From the NCBI GenBank assembly GCA_902362805.1, contig CABIXY010000004.1, positions 248,001 through 312,000 of the forward strand: a DNA stretch of 64,000 nucleotides. Direction: 5' to 3'. The translations under genes were made by a program, and so were the position numbers. Numbering within the stretch: the stretch's first letter is position 1; every line of letters begins with the position of its first letter. The notes below the pieces were generated by a model that saw only the letters and a program-made list of their open reading frames with translations, ran no database searches and was not told the DNA's origin. Positions 9,113 to 17,476 of this stretch are shown here, piece by piece. Source of the stretch: Eubacteriaceae bacterium (GTDB lineage: Bacteria; Bacillota; Clostridia; Peptostreptococcales; Anaerovoracaceae).

Positions 9113-9172
9113 TGTAAACTAATTTTTACAAACTCGTAAATTACGACCAAATCTTGTAAAAAAATATTTACA
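9113..9172. promoter_or_regulatory. Two palindromic enhancer sites for the divergent sigma-54 activator
   Basis: Two copies of TGTAAA-N6-TTTACA at 9113-9130 and 9155-9172, start to start 42 bases (about four helical turns). A related palindrome CGTAAATTACG lies between them at 9135-9145. They sit roughly 75-140 bases upstream of the -24/-12 promoter, a standard enhancer position. The second site overlaps the regulator's own -35 box. Confidence 0.85.
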
Positions 9173-9195
9173 CCTTTTCTATTTTGCGGTATACT
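9167..9195 (+). promoter_or_regulatory. SigA promoter of the enhancer-binding regulator
   Basis: TTTACA (9167-9172), 17-base spacer, TATACT (9190-9195). The -35 hexamer is the right half of the second palindromic site, which predicts autorepression when the regulator binds. Confidence 0.72.
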
Positions 9196-9236
9196 GTTTT
9201 TAACACAACGGTTGCCATTAAGAAGGAGAACTGCAA

Positions 9237-10613
9237 ATGATTGAGGAATACTTAGACACCATAACCAATATGGAGAATTATGCCGACGGCATCATCGTCA
9301 TCGACCAAGAGGCAAAAGTAGTTTACATACGTCAATTCAAACCCGATTTGTCCCCCTTGGACGAGAGACGCGCCATTGGGAAAAGCATCTTTGAAATATA
9401 TCCAACCCTGAATCCGCAGACCAGCACCTTGATTGCCGCAATCAAACGAGGCGAGACCACTATGAACAATCAAGAGACGCTGACCACTTCCACGGGAGAA
9501 ACCTTTCAGATTATAGACAACACCTTTCCCATCAAGCAGGATAATCAAATTATCGGCGCCGTCAGCGTCGCCACCTTCCCGGACAAGAACTTCACTGTCT
9601 CTGGAATCAACTTATACAGCGATGCTGTTCCTCAGGTAAAAGATCTCTATACCGTCGAAGATATCATCGGCAGAAGCAAAGAGACCCAGGACCTGCGCAT
9701 TCAGATTGGCAGAGTTTCCACCACTTCTTCTTCTGTGCTGATTTATGGCTCGACTGGTACTGGAAAAGAGATGGTCGCACAGTCGATTCATTCAGCAAGT
9801 GAGAGAAAGAATAAGAAGTTCATCTCCCAAAACTGCGCGGCAATTCCTGCCACACTATTGGAAAGCATCTTCTTCGGTACCGTGAAAGGCGCTTACACTG
9901 GCGCTGAAAATAAAGCCGGTATCTTTGAAAGCGCCGACGGCGGCACCATCTTCCTCGATGAGATCAACTCCATGGATATCAATTTACAGGCCAAACTCCT
10001 TCGCGTGCTGGAGGAGCGGAAGATCACCAGGATCGGCGGCGTGGATCCTGTCAGCGTCAACGTGCGGATCATCGCAGCCACCAATAAACGCCCTTCCCTG
10101 TGCATCCAGGACGGAACTCTGCGACCAGACTTGTTCTACAGATTAGGAAGCGTGACCATTGACGTACCTGATTTGAAAGATCGTCTCGATGACCTGCCTC
10201 TGTTGACTGATTATTTCATATCACTCTACAACACCTCTATGCACAAGCAGATTACCAGTGTGTCAAAAGAAGTCATGGAAATCTTTAAGACCTATGCCTG
10301 GCCAGGCAATGTGAGGGAATTCCGCAATATCATTGAGGGTGCCTTCAATCTCTGCGATGGAGATGTCATCGACATTGGTTCTCTGCCTTCTTATCTCCTG
10401 TCCGAGTTCAATCTGACAAAGCCGGAACTGGAAGATGAAGATGCCGCCGAAAAAATCTTGTGGGAAGGCAGCCTCAAGAGCACCATGGACGCTTACGAGA
10501 AGAAGCTGATTCAACAGGCCGTCAGCTCTCACAAAAGCTTGACCGCTGCAGCGGATTATCTGGGCATCACCAGACAGTCTCTCAACCAAAAGCTTAGAAA
10601 ATACAACTTATAA
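9237..10613 (+). CDS. Sigma-54-dependent transcriptional activator (PAS-AAA+-Fis HTH), RocR-like
   Basis: A 458-residue bacterial enhancer-binding protein. Domains in order: PAS-like sensor (about 10-115), AAA+ sigma-54 activation domain (about 145-375) with Walker A GSTGTGKEMVA, the sigma-54 contact loop GAYTGA (Tyr in place of the usual Phe), Walker B GGTIFLDEINSM, and WPGNVREFRNIIEG, then a C-terminal Fis-type helix-turn-helix ending TAAADYLGITRQSLNQKLRKYNL. No receiver domain, so it probably senses a small ligand through PAS. It is divergent from the M20 amidohydrolase, whose promoter is of the sigma-54 type with two palindromes between, making it the likely target. Start has AAGGAG seven bases upstream. 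Confidence 0.93.
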   Translation: MIEEYLDTITNMENYADGIIVIDQEAKVVYIRQFKPDLSPLDERRAIGKSIFEIYPTLNPQTSTLIAAIKRGETTMNNQETLTTSTGETFQIIDNTFPIKQDNQIIGAVSVATFPDKNFTVSGINLYSDAVPQVKDLYTVEDIIGRSKETQDLRIQIGRVSTTSSSVLIYGSTGTGKEMVAQSIHSASERKNKKFISQNCAAIPATLLESIFFGTVKGAYTGAENKAGIFESADGGTIFLDEINSMDINLQAKLLRVLEERKITRIGGVDPVSVNVRIIAATNKRPSLCIQDGTLRPDLFYRLGSVTIDVPDLKDRLDDLPLLTDYFISLYNTSMHKQITSVSKEVMEIFKTYAWPGNVREFRNIIEGAFNLCDGDVIDIGSLPSYLLSEFNLTKPELEDEDAAEKILWEGSLKSTMDAYEKKLIQQAVSSHKSLTAAADYLGITRQSLNQKLRKYNL

Positions 10614-10698
10614 TTGGAATATTTTTGGAATTATTTCGGTTGTATTTATGGATGATTTATGGTATTATAAAAACAGAATAACAGAAGGAGCTGATACC

Positions 10699-11487
10699 AT
10701 GACCCTCAGCGAAATGAAAAAGAGAAAAAGTCAGCTGGGCTATTCCAATGAACAGATTGCTGCACTGTCCGGCGTTCCCCTAGGTACGGTACAGAAGATT
10801 TTCGCCGGAATCACCAAACATCCCAGATATGATACGTTGCAGGCTCTGCGTGCGGTTTTTCAGAAAGAGATTTCACCAAGCAGCGAATCCGTTTGTGAGC
10901 CGTCATTGGCTTACCAGGCAAAAAAGCCAGGAGAATACACTCTGGACGATTATTACGCCATGCCAGAGGACAAGCGAGTGGAACTCATCGACGGAAATAT
11001 CTATGATATGACTGCGCCTCTAGTCATACACCAATGTCTCATTGGCGAGATTTTCACTCAGCTCAAGAACTACATCCGCCAAAACAGCGGGCGCTGTATA
11101 CCGATGATGGCTCCCACTGACGTGTGTCTTGATCGAGATGACAAGACCATGGTTCAGCCAGATTTGCTAGTGCTCTGCAATCGAGAACAGATTGATTCCC
11201 GCAGACTGGAAGGAGCGCCGGATTTCATCATCGAGGTTCTCTCACCGTCAACAGAGAAGAAAGACGCTCTAGTCAAGTTTCACAAATATGCCGATGCGGG
11301 TGTCCGGGAGTATTGGATGGTGGATCCTGGCAAAAAGCGAGTCATCGTCTATCGTTTCCAGAATGAGGATTTCTGCCCGGAAGTCTACACCTTTGCAGAC
11401 AAGGTGCCAGTGGCAATCTTTGACAGAAACTGCTATATCGATTTTGCTGAGATCTATCAAGAAATCCGTTTTTTATATAATACCTAA
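10699..11487 (+). CDS. XRE-type HTH fused to Uma2-family (DUF820) nuclease-like domain
   Basis: A 262-residue two-domain protein. Residues 1-50 form a helix-turn-helix of XRE type (SNEQIAALSGVPLGTVQKIFAG). Residues ~75-255 match the Uma2/DUF820 fold, a PD-(D/E)xK-like domain: TLDDYYAMPEDKRVELIDGNIYDM, then QPDLLVL, DFIIEVLSPST and the following Lys/Tyr-rich YADAGVREYWMVDP. The Asp, Glu and Lys of a nuclease site appear present. Function of Uma2 proteins is not established. The start at 10699 has AAGGAG upstream; an earlier in-frame ATG at 10648 lacks one. It stands alone after the enhancer-binding regulator and ends in a strong terminator. Confidence 0.85.
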   Translation: MTLSEMKKRKSQLGYSNEQIAALSGVPLGTVQKIFAGITKHPRYDTLQALRAVFQKEISPSSESVCEPSLAYQAKKPGEYTLDDYYAMPEDKRVELIDGNIYDMTAPLVIHQCLIGEIFTQLKNYIRQNSGRCIPMMAPTDVCLDRDDKTMVQPDLLVLCNREQIDSRRLEGAPDFIIEVLSPSTEKKDALVKFHKYADAGVREYWMVDPGKKRVIVYRFQNEDFCPEVYTFADKVPVAIFDRNCYIDFAEIYQEIRFLYNT

Positions 11488-11518
11488 AGGGAGGCACAGT
11501 GGTCAGTGCCTCCCTTTA
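11486..11518 (+). terminator. Terminator after HTH-Uma2 gene
   Basis: A perfect 12-base stem (AAAGGGAGGCAC 11486-11497, GTGCCTCCCTTT 11506-11517) with an 8-base loop directly at the stop codon; it can serve both strands. Confidence 0.9.
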
Positions 11519-11535
11519 TTAAAATATCATTGTTC

Positions 11536-11736
11536 TTAATTGAAAATCGATTTTTTCCATGCTTTGAGCCGTCGATATTTCTCCTCAGATAAAACACCAA
11601 TCAGTTCAAAGCAGATAGCTAAGCCAAGGAACATACTGTGCAGGAACTCAGGCAAGATGCCGAAATTTTTTAAAACCATGGTCGCGGCGAAAATCAGCAG
11701 ACCGATTCTCATTTCTTTTCTCATTTGTTTTTTCAT
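11536..11736 (-). CDS. Small membrane protein, unrecognised (66 aa)
   Basis: A 66-residue protein with a basic N-terminus, two hydrophobic segments (about 10-24 and 30-48) and a basic tail (YRRLKAWKK). It is the last gene of a three-gene minus-strand unit (XRE regulator, 146-aa membrane protein, this), 18 bases downstream of its neighbour. Such small two-helix proteins often accompany a larger membrane partner in XRE-controlled units, but no function can be assigned. Reality as a gene rests on the operon position and the hydrophobic pattern. Confidence 0.7.
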   Translation of the reverse strand: MKKQMRKEMRIGLLIFAATMVLKNFGILPEFLHSMFLGLAICFELIGVLSEEKYRRLKAWKKSIFN

Positions 11737-11754
11737 AAGCGTACCTCACTCCGA

Positions 11755-12195
11755 TTACATTTTGCGCGAGATGATTCTATTGGCGATGAGAAAGATTGCA
11801 ACTTGCAGATAAATGCAGGCCACCATAATCAGGGCCGGAACCATGTAACCCATGCCCATCAGCACAAAGGCCAAAACAGCGAAGGTCAGGTTCGAAGTCA
11901 TCGCTACCACCGACAAAGCCGCCCGTGAAATCTGTATATTACGCTCATCGTTCTTCTCGATTTCTTTCTGCTTTAATTTCTCTGGTGAAACAATCTTGCT
12001 CCGAATCCAAAAGAAAATTGCTACGGCGATGATTCCAGTGCCTGCACCAGTGAACATCCCCGCCAGCATCTGCAGGTTGTTTTGATCGTCGGAAAGGCTT
12101 CTGGCAAAAAGAATGCCGAATATGAGCGACACTATTCCCAATACTACCATTCCGCTCAATACCTTTTTATATTGTTTTCCAAATTTGCATAACAT
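11755..12195 (-). CDS. Integral membrane protein of unknown function (146 aa)
   Basis: A 146-residue protein with four predicted membrane segments (about residues 12-31, 42-62, 93-112, 114-136) and a charged cytoplasmic linker between the second and third (KLKQKEIEKNDERNIQISRAA). The linker sequence ERN plus flanking helices resembles small DUF2178-like membrane proteins often found with a short XRE regulator; this match is from memory and not certain. It follows the XRE gene by three bases and is surely cotranscribed with it. Confidence 0.78.
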   Translation of the reverse strand: MLCKFGKQYKKVLSGMVVLGIVSLIFGILFARSLSDDQNNLQMLAGMFTGAGTGIIAVAIFFWIRSKIVSPEKLKQKEIEKNDERNIQISRAALSVVAMTSNLTFAVLAFVLMGMGYMVPALIMVACIYLQVAIFLIANRIISRKM

Positions 12196-12198
12196 GTT

Positions 12199-12396
12199 CT
12201 ATTCCTCCTCATAAATAAAAATTTCTTCAATGGTCCTATCGAAATACCTGGCAATTTTAAAAGCTAGAATAATCGAGGGATTATATTTCCCATTCTCCAG
12301 CGAACTGATGGTCTGTCTGGATACTTCTAATATCTTTGCCAGTTCATCCTGCTTGATGCCCCGGGCATTTCGAATTTCTTCCAATCTGTTTTTCAT
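12199..12396 (-). CDS. Small XRE-family transcriptional regulator
   Basis: A 65-residue protein made of little more than one helix-turn-helix (QDELAKILEVSRQTISSLENGKYNPSIILAFKIARYF), of the short Xre/YozG-like type. It heads an operon with two membrane proteins. Its promoter contains two matching palindromes (12416-12439 and 12462-12481), one overlapping the -35 and one just past the -10, which strongly suggests autoregulation. Start at 12396 is supported by AAAGGGG upstream. Confidence 0.92.
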   Translation of the reverse strand: MKNRLEEIRNARGIKQDELAKILEVSRQTISSLENGKYNPSIILAFKIARYFDRTIEEIFIYEEE

Positions 12397-12415
12397 ATGT
12401 CAGACCCCTTTTTCA

Positions 12416-12481
12416 CTATGTAAAGTTAACTTTACATAGACTATACACCTTTATCTATCTTATGTCAAGCTAGCTTTACAT
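12416..12481 (-). promoter_or_regulatory. Autoregulated promoter: SigA boxes flanked by two XRE palindromes
   Basis: On the minus strand TTGACA (12463-12468), 17-base spacer, TATAGT (12440-12445). A perfect 24-base palindrome (12416-12439, core ATGTAAAGTT and its complement) abuts the -10, and a 20-base palindrome with one mismatch (12462-12481, ATGTCAAGCT and partner) covers the -35. Centres are 44 bases apart. Confidence 0.88.
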
Positions 12482-12549
12482 CAAATATCGTTTTTTTATC
12501 CGCCTTTTTATGGTAAAATAGAATCAAACAGCACTAGAAGGAGTTTCCA

Positions 12550-13347
12550 TTGAATAAGAAAAAGCGGATTTTTACAATTATACAAGTAGGCAGTATTGAC
12601 GATATTCCCAGCAGGACTTACGATATCGCTCTGATGTTTGCCGTCGCCGTCAACATCTTTATCGCAATTTTTGAAACCTTTCCCCAGTCCAGCCCATATT
12701 TAGACATTTTAAGTCTTGTGGAAGGTATCACTGTCCTGTTCTTTACCGTGGACTACATCCTGAGAATTTGGACAGCCTCTTATTTATATAAAGGTGTTAC
12801 CGTGGCCAGGGCCAGGCGCAAGTTCATTTTTTCCTGGGCCGGCATTGTTGATTTCCTATCCTGCATACCGTATTATTTGCCCTTCTTCTTTCCCCGGGTT
12901 GCAGTGGCCTTACGGATGTTCAGAATCATCAGGATTCTGCGCATCTTCCGCATCCATCATTACTCTGACCCGCTGCAGGTCATCGGACGCGTCTTAAAAA
13001 AGAAAAGAGGGCAGCTGCTGTCCTCCATCTTCATCGTTCTAATTTTGATGATAGCAGCCTCACTGATGATGTACAGCCTGGAACACACGGCGCAGCCACA
13101 AGTATTTGATAACGCCTTTTCAGGTTTTTGGTGGGCGATCAATACGTTGCTCACCGTCGGTTACGGGGACATCGTCCCCATCACCTTTGCCGGTAAAGTA
13201 TGCGGTGCGATTATGACCTTCCTGGGCGTTGGCATGGTCGCTATACCTACTGGTATTCTGTCCGCCGGATTTGTAGAGCAGATGAGGCCCAAACCAAAAG
13301 AAAAAGAAACACATTATTGTCCCAATTGCGGGCACAAACTGGATTAA
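12550..13347 (+). CDS. Voltage-gated-type potassium channel with C-terminal zinc ribbon
   Basis: A 265-residue ion channel subunit. Seen: four S1-S4-like segments in the first ~130 residues, an S4-like helix with Arg at every third position (RMFRIIRILRIFRIHH), S5, a pore helix with the potassium selectivity filter TVGYGD (about residue 200), and S6. After S6 a short charged tail ends in a CPNCGHKLD zinc-ribbon-like knuckle, an unusual ending for a KvAP-like channel. The TTG at 12550 is taken as start because AGAAGGAG lies seven bases upstream and no ATG follows before the first helix. It is monocistronic. Confidence 0.9.
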   Translation: MNKKKRIFTIIQVGSIDDIPSRTYDIALMFAVAVNIFIAIFETFPQSSPYLDILSLVEGITVLFFTVDYILRIWTASYLYKGVTVARARRKFIFSWAGIVDFLSCIPYYLPFFFPRVAVALRMFRIIRILRIFRIHHYSDPLQVIGRVLKKKRGQLLSSIFIVLILMIAASLMMYSLEHTAQPQVFDNAFSGFWWAINTLLTVGYGDIVPITFAGKVCGAIMTFLGVGMVAIPTGILSAGFVEQMRPKPKEKETHYCPNCGHKLD

Positions 13348-13355
13348 CAATTTAA

Positions 13356-13407
13356 AACGCATAAAAAAGAGACGGTATAAGCAAAACCCGTCTCATTTGT
13401 ATGCGTT
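13356..13407. terminator. Bidirectional nested terminator between channel and NlpC genes
   Basis: Inner stem GAGACGG/CCGTCTC and outer stem AACGCAT (13356-13362)/ATGCGTT (13401-13407) separated by A- and T-rich stretches, between convergent genes. Confidence 0.8.
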
Positions 13408-13415
13408 CAATAAAA

Positions 13416-14549
13416 TTATTCTACTATGCGTCTGACAGTCATCACAGGGCCGATATATCCCATACCAGTCACTGCAATGCCCATTCTTTCGTTAACGGCG
13501 TGAACAATCTGTCCCCCGCCAATATAGATACCTACATGCCCATAATAGCACACCAGATCTCCCGGCTGCGCCTCAGCTAAGGATACTTCTCTTCCATAGC
13601 TTCTCATGACACCTGCATCGTGAGCCATGGTAATACCGAAGTATTTATAGACTGATAAAACAAATCCTGAGCAATCCGCTCCGTCAGTCAAGCTGACGCC
13701 TCCGTAAACGTAGGGTCCTCCGACGAACTTGAGAGCATACTGGGCGACTGCCTGTCCATCTCCCTGATAAGTCTTCCCATCAGTCGGTGCCGGCAGAATA
13801 CCGGTTCCTTTGACGACAATTCTCTTCTGCGGTGATTTGATGACTTTCGATTCCTCTACCTTCGACTTTACTGTCTTGCCATTTTCAGTAGTGATTACTT
13901 TTGTCACCTGTCTCTTACCGTTAGAACCCTTCTGCTCGACGACAGTGGTATTTTTCAGAACCTCGGAAGATTCTTTTGTCACGGTTTCGTATTCGATGGT
14001 TTCTTCCGAAGTGATCTGCTGTGTGGCTGTGACCGTCACCATGGGATTCATCTGATACAGTTTCAGCTTATCACCTGGATAAAGAGTAGAAAAGTCTTTC
14101 TCTTCATTCATGTTCAAGATTTCTCTAACAGACAAATCGTATTTTGCGGCGATCGTCCAAGGACTATCACCAGATTTTACGGTATAAGTAAGCCGTTTTT
14201 TTGTCCCCGTGAGAATGTAGTTTACGGCGTCATCGACAGTGGAAACCTTCGGCCGTTTAGACGCCTTATAGGTTTTCTTTACTACTTTCATCGCCGGATC
14301 ACAAGATATTGCTTTTACTTTCGCGCCTTCTGCGGTGTAGTGATTCTTTACGTTCTTAATCACTTTCTTGGCGCTGCTTTCGGAGTTCAGTACACAGGCA
14401 GTCTTACTGCCGATCTGTACAGCCCAATATTCTTCCTCCGCATAAGCTTTGACAGTAGTGAATACTGCTGCCGCTAAAACAGCAATTGCAAGGACTAAAG
14501 CCCCTGCAATTACATATTTTTTTGATTTAATTTGTTCTAAAATATTCAT
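13416..14549 (-). CDS. Cell wall hydrolase: LysM, G5 and NlpC/P60 domains
   Basis: A 377-residue exported peptidoglycan hydrolase. Order: membrane/signal helix (about 12-36), a ~70-residue N-terminal region, LysM (YTVKSGDSPWTIAAKY to PGDKLKLYQ, about 120-165), G5 domain (about 175-245), and a C-terminal NlpC/P60 endopeptidase with catalytic Cys in DGADCSGFV, His in YYGHVGIYIGG and a polar third residue in HAVNERMG. NlpC/P60 enzymes usually cut gamma-D-Glu-diamino acid bonds. It lies 18 bases downstream of a paralogue with the same plan, so the pair arose by tandem duplication. Confidence 0.92.
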   Translation of the reverse strand: MNILEQIKSKKYVIAGALVLAIAVLAAAVFTTVKAYAEEEYWAVQIGSKTACVLNSESSAKKVIKNVKNHYTAEGAKVKAISCDPAMKVVKKTYKASKRPKVSTVDDAVNYILTGTKKRLTYTVKSGDSPWTIAAKYDLSVREILNMNEEKDFSTLYPGDKLKLYQMNPMVTVTATQQITSEETIEYETVTKESSEVLKNTTVVEQKGSNGKRQVTKVITTENGKTVKSKVEESKVIKSPQKRIVVKGTGILPAPTDGKTYQGDGQAVAQYALKFVGGPYVYGGVSLTDGADCSGFVLSVYKYFGITMAHDAGVMRSYGREVSLAEAQPGDLVCYYGHVGIYIGGGQIVHAVNERMGIAVTGMGYIGPVMTVRRIVE

Positions 14550-14567
14550 AAAAAATCCTTTTAAAAC

Positions 14568-15743
14568 TTAGTCGAAAATTCTTCTGACTGCAATTACACT
14601 GCCAGTATAGTTGACACTTGTAACGCGGATGCCTAATCTTTCATTTACTGCATGTACTGCTTTTCCATTTCCGGCGTAGATGGCAACATGTCCAGAGTAA
14701 ATCAAGATATCACCCTTTTTCACGTTTTTATATGAGACTGCTTTCCCGACGCTGGACTGACCAACGCGCGGAAGGTTTACGCCAAAATGCTTATAAACAG
14801 AATACACGAATCCTGAACAATCCGCACCCTTTGTCAGGCTTGTTCCGCCATAGACATAAGGATTACCCACAAATTCCTTTGCGTATTCTACAACCTCAGA
14901 ACCGTCAGCAAAATCATAAGCGACCCCTGCTTTTGCTGTTACAGTGCCTGTCCCTTTCAGAACGACCTTGTCCTTAGGCTGTTTTACCACTTTTGATGAA
15001 ATCAACTCACTATCTGTCGTCTCACCATTTACTTTTGTGACCTGCTGTACCAACTGTTTAGAACCTTTCACGCCTTTGGTCTTGATTTTGCAAGTACCTT
15101 TTTTCAGCGAGCTGGTTTTCTTATACACAGTATCATAGTCAATTGACTTCGATGAGGTTACTTTTTCAACTGTAGTTACCTCCACATATGGAACTTCTGC
15201 ATATAATACCAGATACGTACCTTCTTTGATGGTCTCATCGGCATCATATTCCCCAAAGTTCAGGGTAACCAGTTTCTTTGCTGAAATTCCCTTGTCCTTC
15301 GCGATAGATTCCAGCGTATCGCCTTCTTCTGTCTTGTAGACAAAGTATTCAACCTTTCCCTCACTTAACTGCTCAACTGCATCTCCGACATCTGTCGTAT
15401 TTGCACTCTGTGCAGCGTAGTCATCTCCAGTGGTTTTGATGACTTTCTTAATTTGGATCTGCGGCTCAAACTGTACATCGAGTACGGTCGAACCCTTTGT
15501 CAGATAATAGTCTTTTAACCCCTCTATTACCTGTTCTGCTGCTTCTTGCGAATCAACATATAATACTTCTTCATCTCCAATTGTGATTGCCCAAAGCTCG
15601 TCTGCACCTTCAGCAGCAAATGAGTAGCTGCTGGAACCGAACAGCATTGCGAAAGCCATGACGGCAATCAATAAAACTGAGGCAGTTGCTTTAAACACCC
15701 TTTTGATTTTAGTATTGACTCCTGTTTGAAAATGATTTGTCAT
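14568..15743 (-). CDS. Cell wall hydrolase paralogue: LysM, G5 and NlpC/P60 domains
   Basis: A 391-residue paralogue of the next gene downstream. Signal peptide with AFAMLFGSSSYSFAAEG-like cleavage region, N-terminal region, LysM (about 135-180), G5 domain (about 190-260) and C-terminal NlpC/P60 with Cys in KGADCSGFV, His in SGHVAIYAG and HAVNERLG. The start at 15743 has AAGGAAG eight bases upstream; an in-frame ATG at 15806 would add an unlikely charged extension before the signal peptide. Preceded by a strong terminator, so it likely has its own promoter. Acts outside the membrane on peptidoglycan. Confidence 0.92.
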   Translation of the reverse strand: MTNHFQTGVNTKIKRVFKATASVLLIAVMAFAMLFGSSSYSFAAEGADELWAITIGDEEVLYVDSQEAAEQVIEGLKDYYLTKGSTVLDVQFEPQIQIKKVIKTTGDDYAAQSANTTDVGDAVEQLSEGKVEYFVYKTEEGDTLESIAKDKGISAKKLVTLNFGEYDADETIKEGTYLVLYAEVPYVEVTTVEKVTSSKSIDYDTVYKKTSSLKKGTCKIKTKGVKGSKQLVQQVTKVNGETTDSELISSKVVKQPKDKVVLKGTGTVTAKAGVAYDFADGSEVVEYAKEFVGNPYVYGGTSLTKGADCSGFVYSVYKHFGVNLPRVGQSSVGKAVSYKNVKKGDILIYSGHVAIYAGNGKAVHAVNERLGIRVTSVNYTGSVIAVRRIFD

Positions 15744-15850
15744 AATACTATCTTCCTTTTCATGTTTTTCAATTGTCTCACAGGTATTATCATACTTTAT
15801 ATGCATCGCGAAGTCAATAATCCTGAAGATTCTTCACATAACTTTCACAA

Positions 15851-15894
15851 ACAAAAACCGGTATAAACGTTTAAGTTTCAACGTTTATATCGGT
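15851..15894 (-). terminator. Terminator after PAP2 gene
   Basis: A long stem (ACCG-ATATAAACGTT paired with AACGTTTATA-CCGGT, 15857-15894, one mismatch) followed on the minus strand by TTTTTGTTT. It separates the PAP2 gene from the NlpC pair. Confidence 0.85.
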
Positions 15895-15914
15895 TCATAG
15901 TTTCTTAAGAATTC

Positions 15915-16562
15915 TTAAGAATTTCTTAACTTCATTTTCATAAATATTCTAAAAATCGCATAAACAGCCAACGTCACGGCGATACCTGCAAACACGTCGA
16001 GAATAGAATGCTGCTTGATAAAACAAGTAGAAAGGGAAATCATCACCGCTAATATGACTGCCGCCGCCTTGACCCACTTTTGTCTCAAAGCCTTTGTCCT
16101 GCAGATGCTGACAGCTGCAAAAACCGCACCGATGACGTGCATGCTGGGGATTACATTTGTATTCGTATCTGCAGCGTAAATCGCTTTCACTGTTGACACA
16201 AAGATGTTTTCCCGCGCAAAGGTCTGCGGCCGCAGGTCTTGTCCATTGGGAAACAACAGGTAAAAGACGAGGCAAAAGGAAAATCCAATCATGATGCAGT
16301 ACATATATCGTTTAAATTCCGGCACATCTTTGATCAGCAAATAAATTCCTGTCAAAATGAGAAACGGATACCATAGACAGTACGGTATGATAAAGTATTC
16401 ATTAAATGGAATGAAATCATCTAAAGGACAATAGGATACCCAGTAGTTCCCATCAGAAGGAACCAGCATTTCTATCAGAAAAAAGCTGATCAAATATACG
16501 GGAACATATAGTATTAAAAAAACGTGCTTATAATCTCTTAATCTTTTTCCCCTGCCGATCAT
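15915..16562 (-). CDS. PAP2 superfamily membrane phosphatase
   Basis: A 215-residue membrane protein with about six helices. The PAP2 signature is seen in its last part: IPSMHVIGA (motif 2, His) and FIKQHSILDVFAG (motif 3, His and Asp). Relatives dephosphorylate lipid phosphates such as phosphatidate or undecaprenyl diphosphate, or act in inositol-phospholipid transfer. The gene overlaps the upstream diacylglycerol kinase-like gene by four bases (ATGA), so the pair probably works on the same lipid pool. Substrate is inferred only. Confidence 0.87.
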   Translation of the reverse strand: MIGRGKRLRDYKHVFLILYVPVYLISFFLIEMLVPSDGNYWVSYCPLDDFIPFNEYFIIPYCLWYPFLILTGIYLLIKDVPEFKRYMYCIMIGFSFCLVFYLLFPNGQDLRPQTFARENIFVSTVKAIYAADTNTNVIPSMHVIGAVFAAVSICRTKALRQKWVKAAAVILAVMISLSTCFIKQHSILDVFAGIAVTLAVYAIFRIFMKMKLRNS

Positions 16563-17458
16563 TTTTCATCGTCCTCTGGAACCATTAATTTGATCGCCCC
16601 GTGCAGGTTTTTGATTGTAATCGCTTCACTGCCTTCTTGATATTCTCCGTCCAAGGTCCACGGCATGGAGGGGTCTGCCGTAATCTCCACTTCACTGCTG
16701 TTAAAAAAAGAAATCATCGGAGATTGATAGTTCTGCTTAGTCAGAGCCAACAGAATCTGGTTCAGTTCCAAAATATTCGACGGCGATTTGATCAGCAGCA
16801 CTTCGAACATACCGTCATTCATATCCACCAGTTCGTCAGAGAGGGTCAGAATACCGCCCACAGAGGTAGAATTGCTGACTGCACCAAAGAGATAGTCGCC
16901 GCCATAGACGCCCTGCTCCATTTTGAGACGAATCTTTTCTGGCCTGATCGAAGGGATGTCCTTAATTCCCTCCAGAATATACGCCAGGTGGCCGAGGGCG
17001 TTTTTGATGCTCTGTGGAGCCTCATAAGAAGCCCTGGTAAAGGCTCCGAAGGAAGCCACATAGGAAAAATATCTCCCGTTGAAGCAGCCGATGTCCAGAG
17101 ACCTTGGAACACCGTCTACAATATCCCGCGCTGCCTGTACCACATTCTTCGACAGGCTGAGGCTATTGGCGAAATCGTTGGTACTGCCCGCCGGAATATA
17201 CCCGATCGGCACATCCTCTCCCGATTCGATGACGCCTGCAATCACCTCATTAAAGGTTCCGTCACCACCGATGCACACGATTAAGTCAAAGTCTTTTGCC
17301 CGGCTGCGCGCAAACTCTGTTCCGTCGCCTCGTTTTTCTGTAGTTGCTGCCACAGTTTCGTACCCTGCACGGCAAAAGATATCGATGATATCGACAAAAT
17401 ATTTATTTGCCTGTTTTGTCCCCGCACAGGGATTCAAAATGATCAACACCCTTTTCAC
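16559..17458 (-). CDS. Diacylglycerol/lipid kinase family protein (YegS/DagK type)
   Basis: A 299-residue soluble lipid kinase of the DAGK catalytic family. Seen: N-terminal NPCAGTKQANKYF, the nucleotide-binding GGDGTFNEVIAG (about 62-73), the PAGSTNDFA motif (about 90-98), and the conserved late Asp in DGEYQEG. It phosphorylates diacylglycerol or a related lipid at the membrane surface. Translationally coupled to a PAP2 phosphatase and 18 bases downstream of a DUF1287 protein, as part of a long minus-strand run that begins with rph. Confidence 0.92.
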   Translation of the reverse strand: MKRVLIILNPCAGTKQANKYFVDIIDIFCRAGYETVAATTEKRGDGTEFARSRAKDFDLIVCIGGDGTFNEVIAGVIESGEDVPIGYIPAGSTNDFANSLSLSKNVVQAARDIVDGVPRSLDIGCFNGRYFSYVASFGAFTRASYEAPQSIKNALGHLAYILEGIKDIPSIRPEKIRLKMEQGVYGGDYLFGAVSNSTSVGGILTLSDELVDMNDGMFEVLLIKSPSNILELNQILLALTKQNYQSPMISFFNSSEVEITADPSMPWTLDGEYQEGSEAITIKNLHGAIKLMVPEDDEK

Positions 17459-17476
17459 AATCTCTTACTCCTTCCC

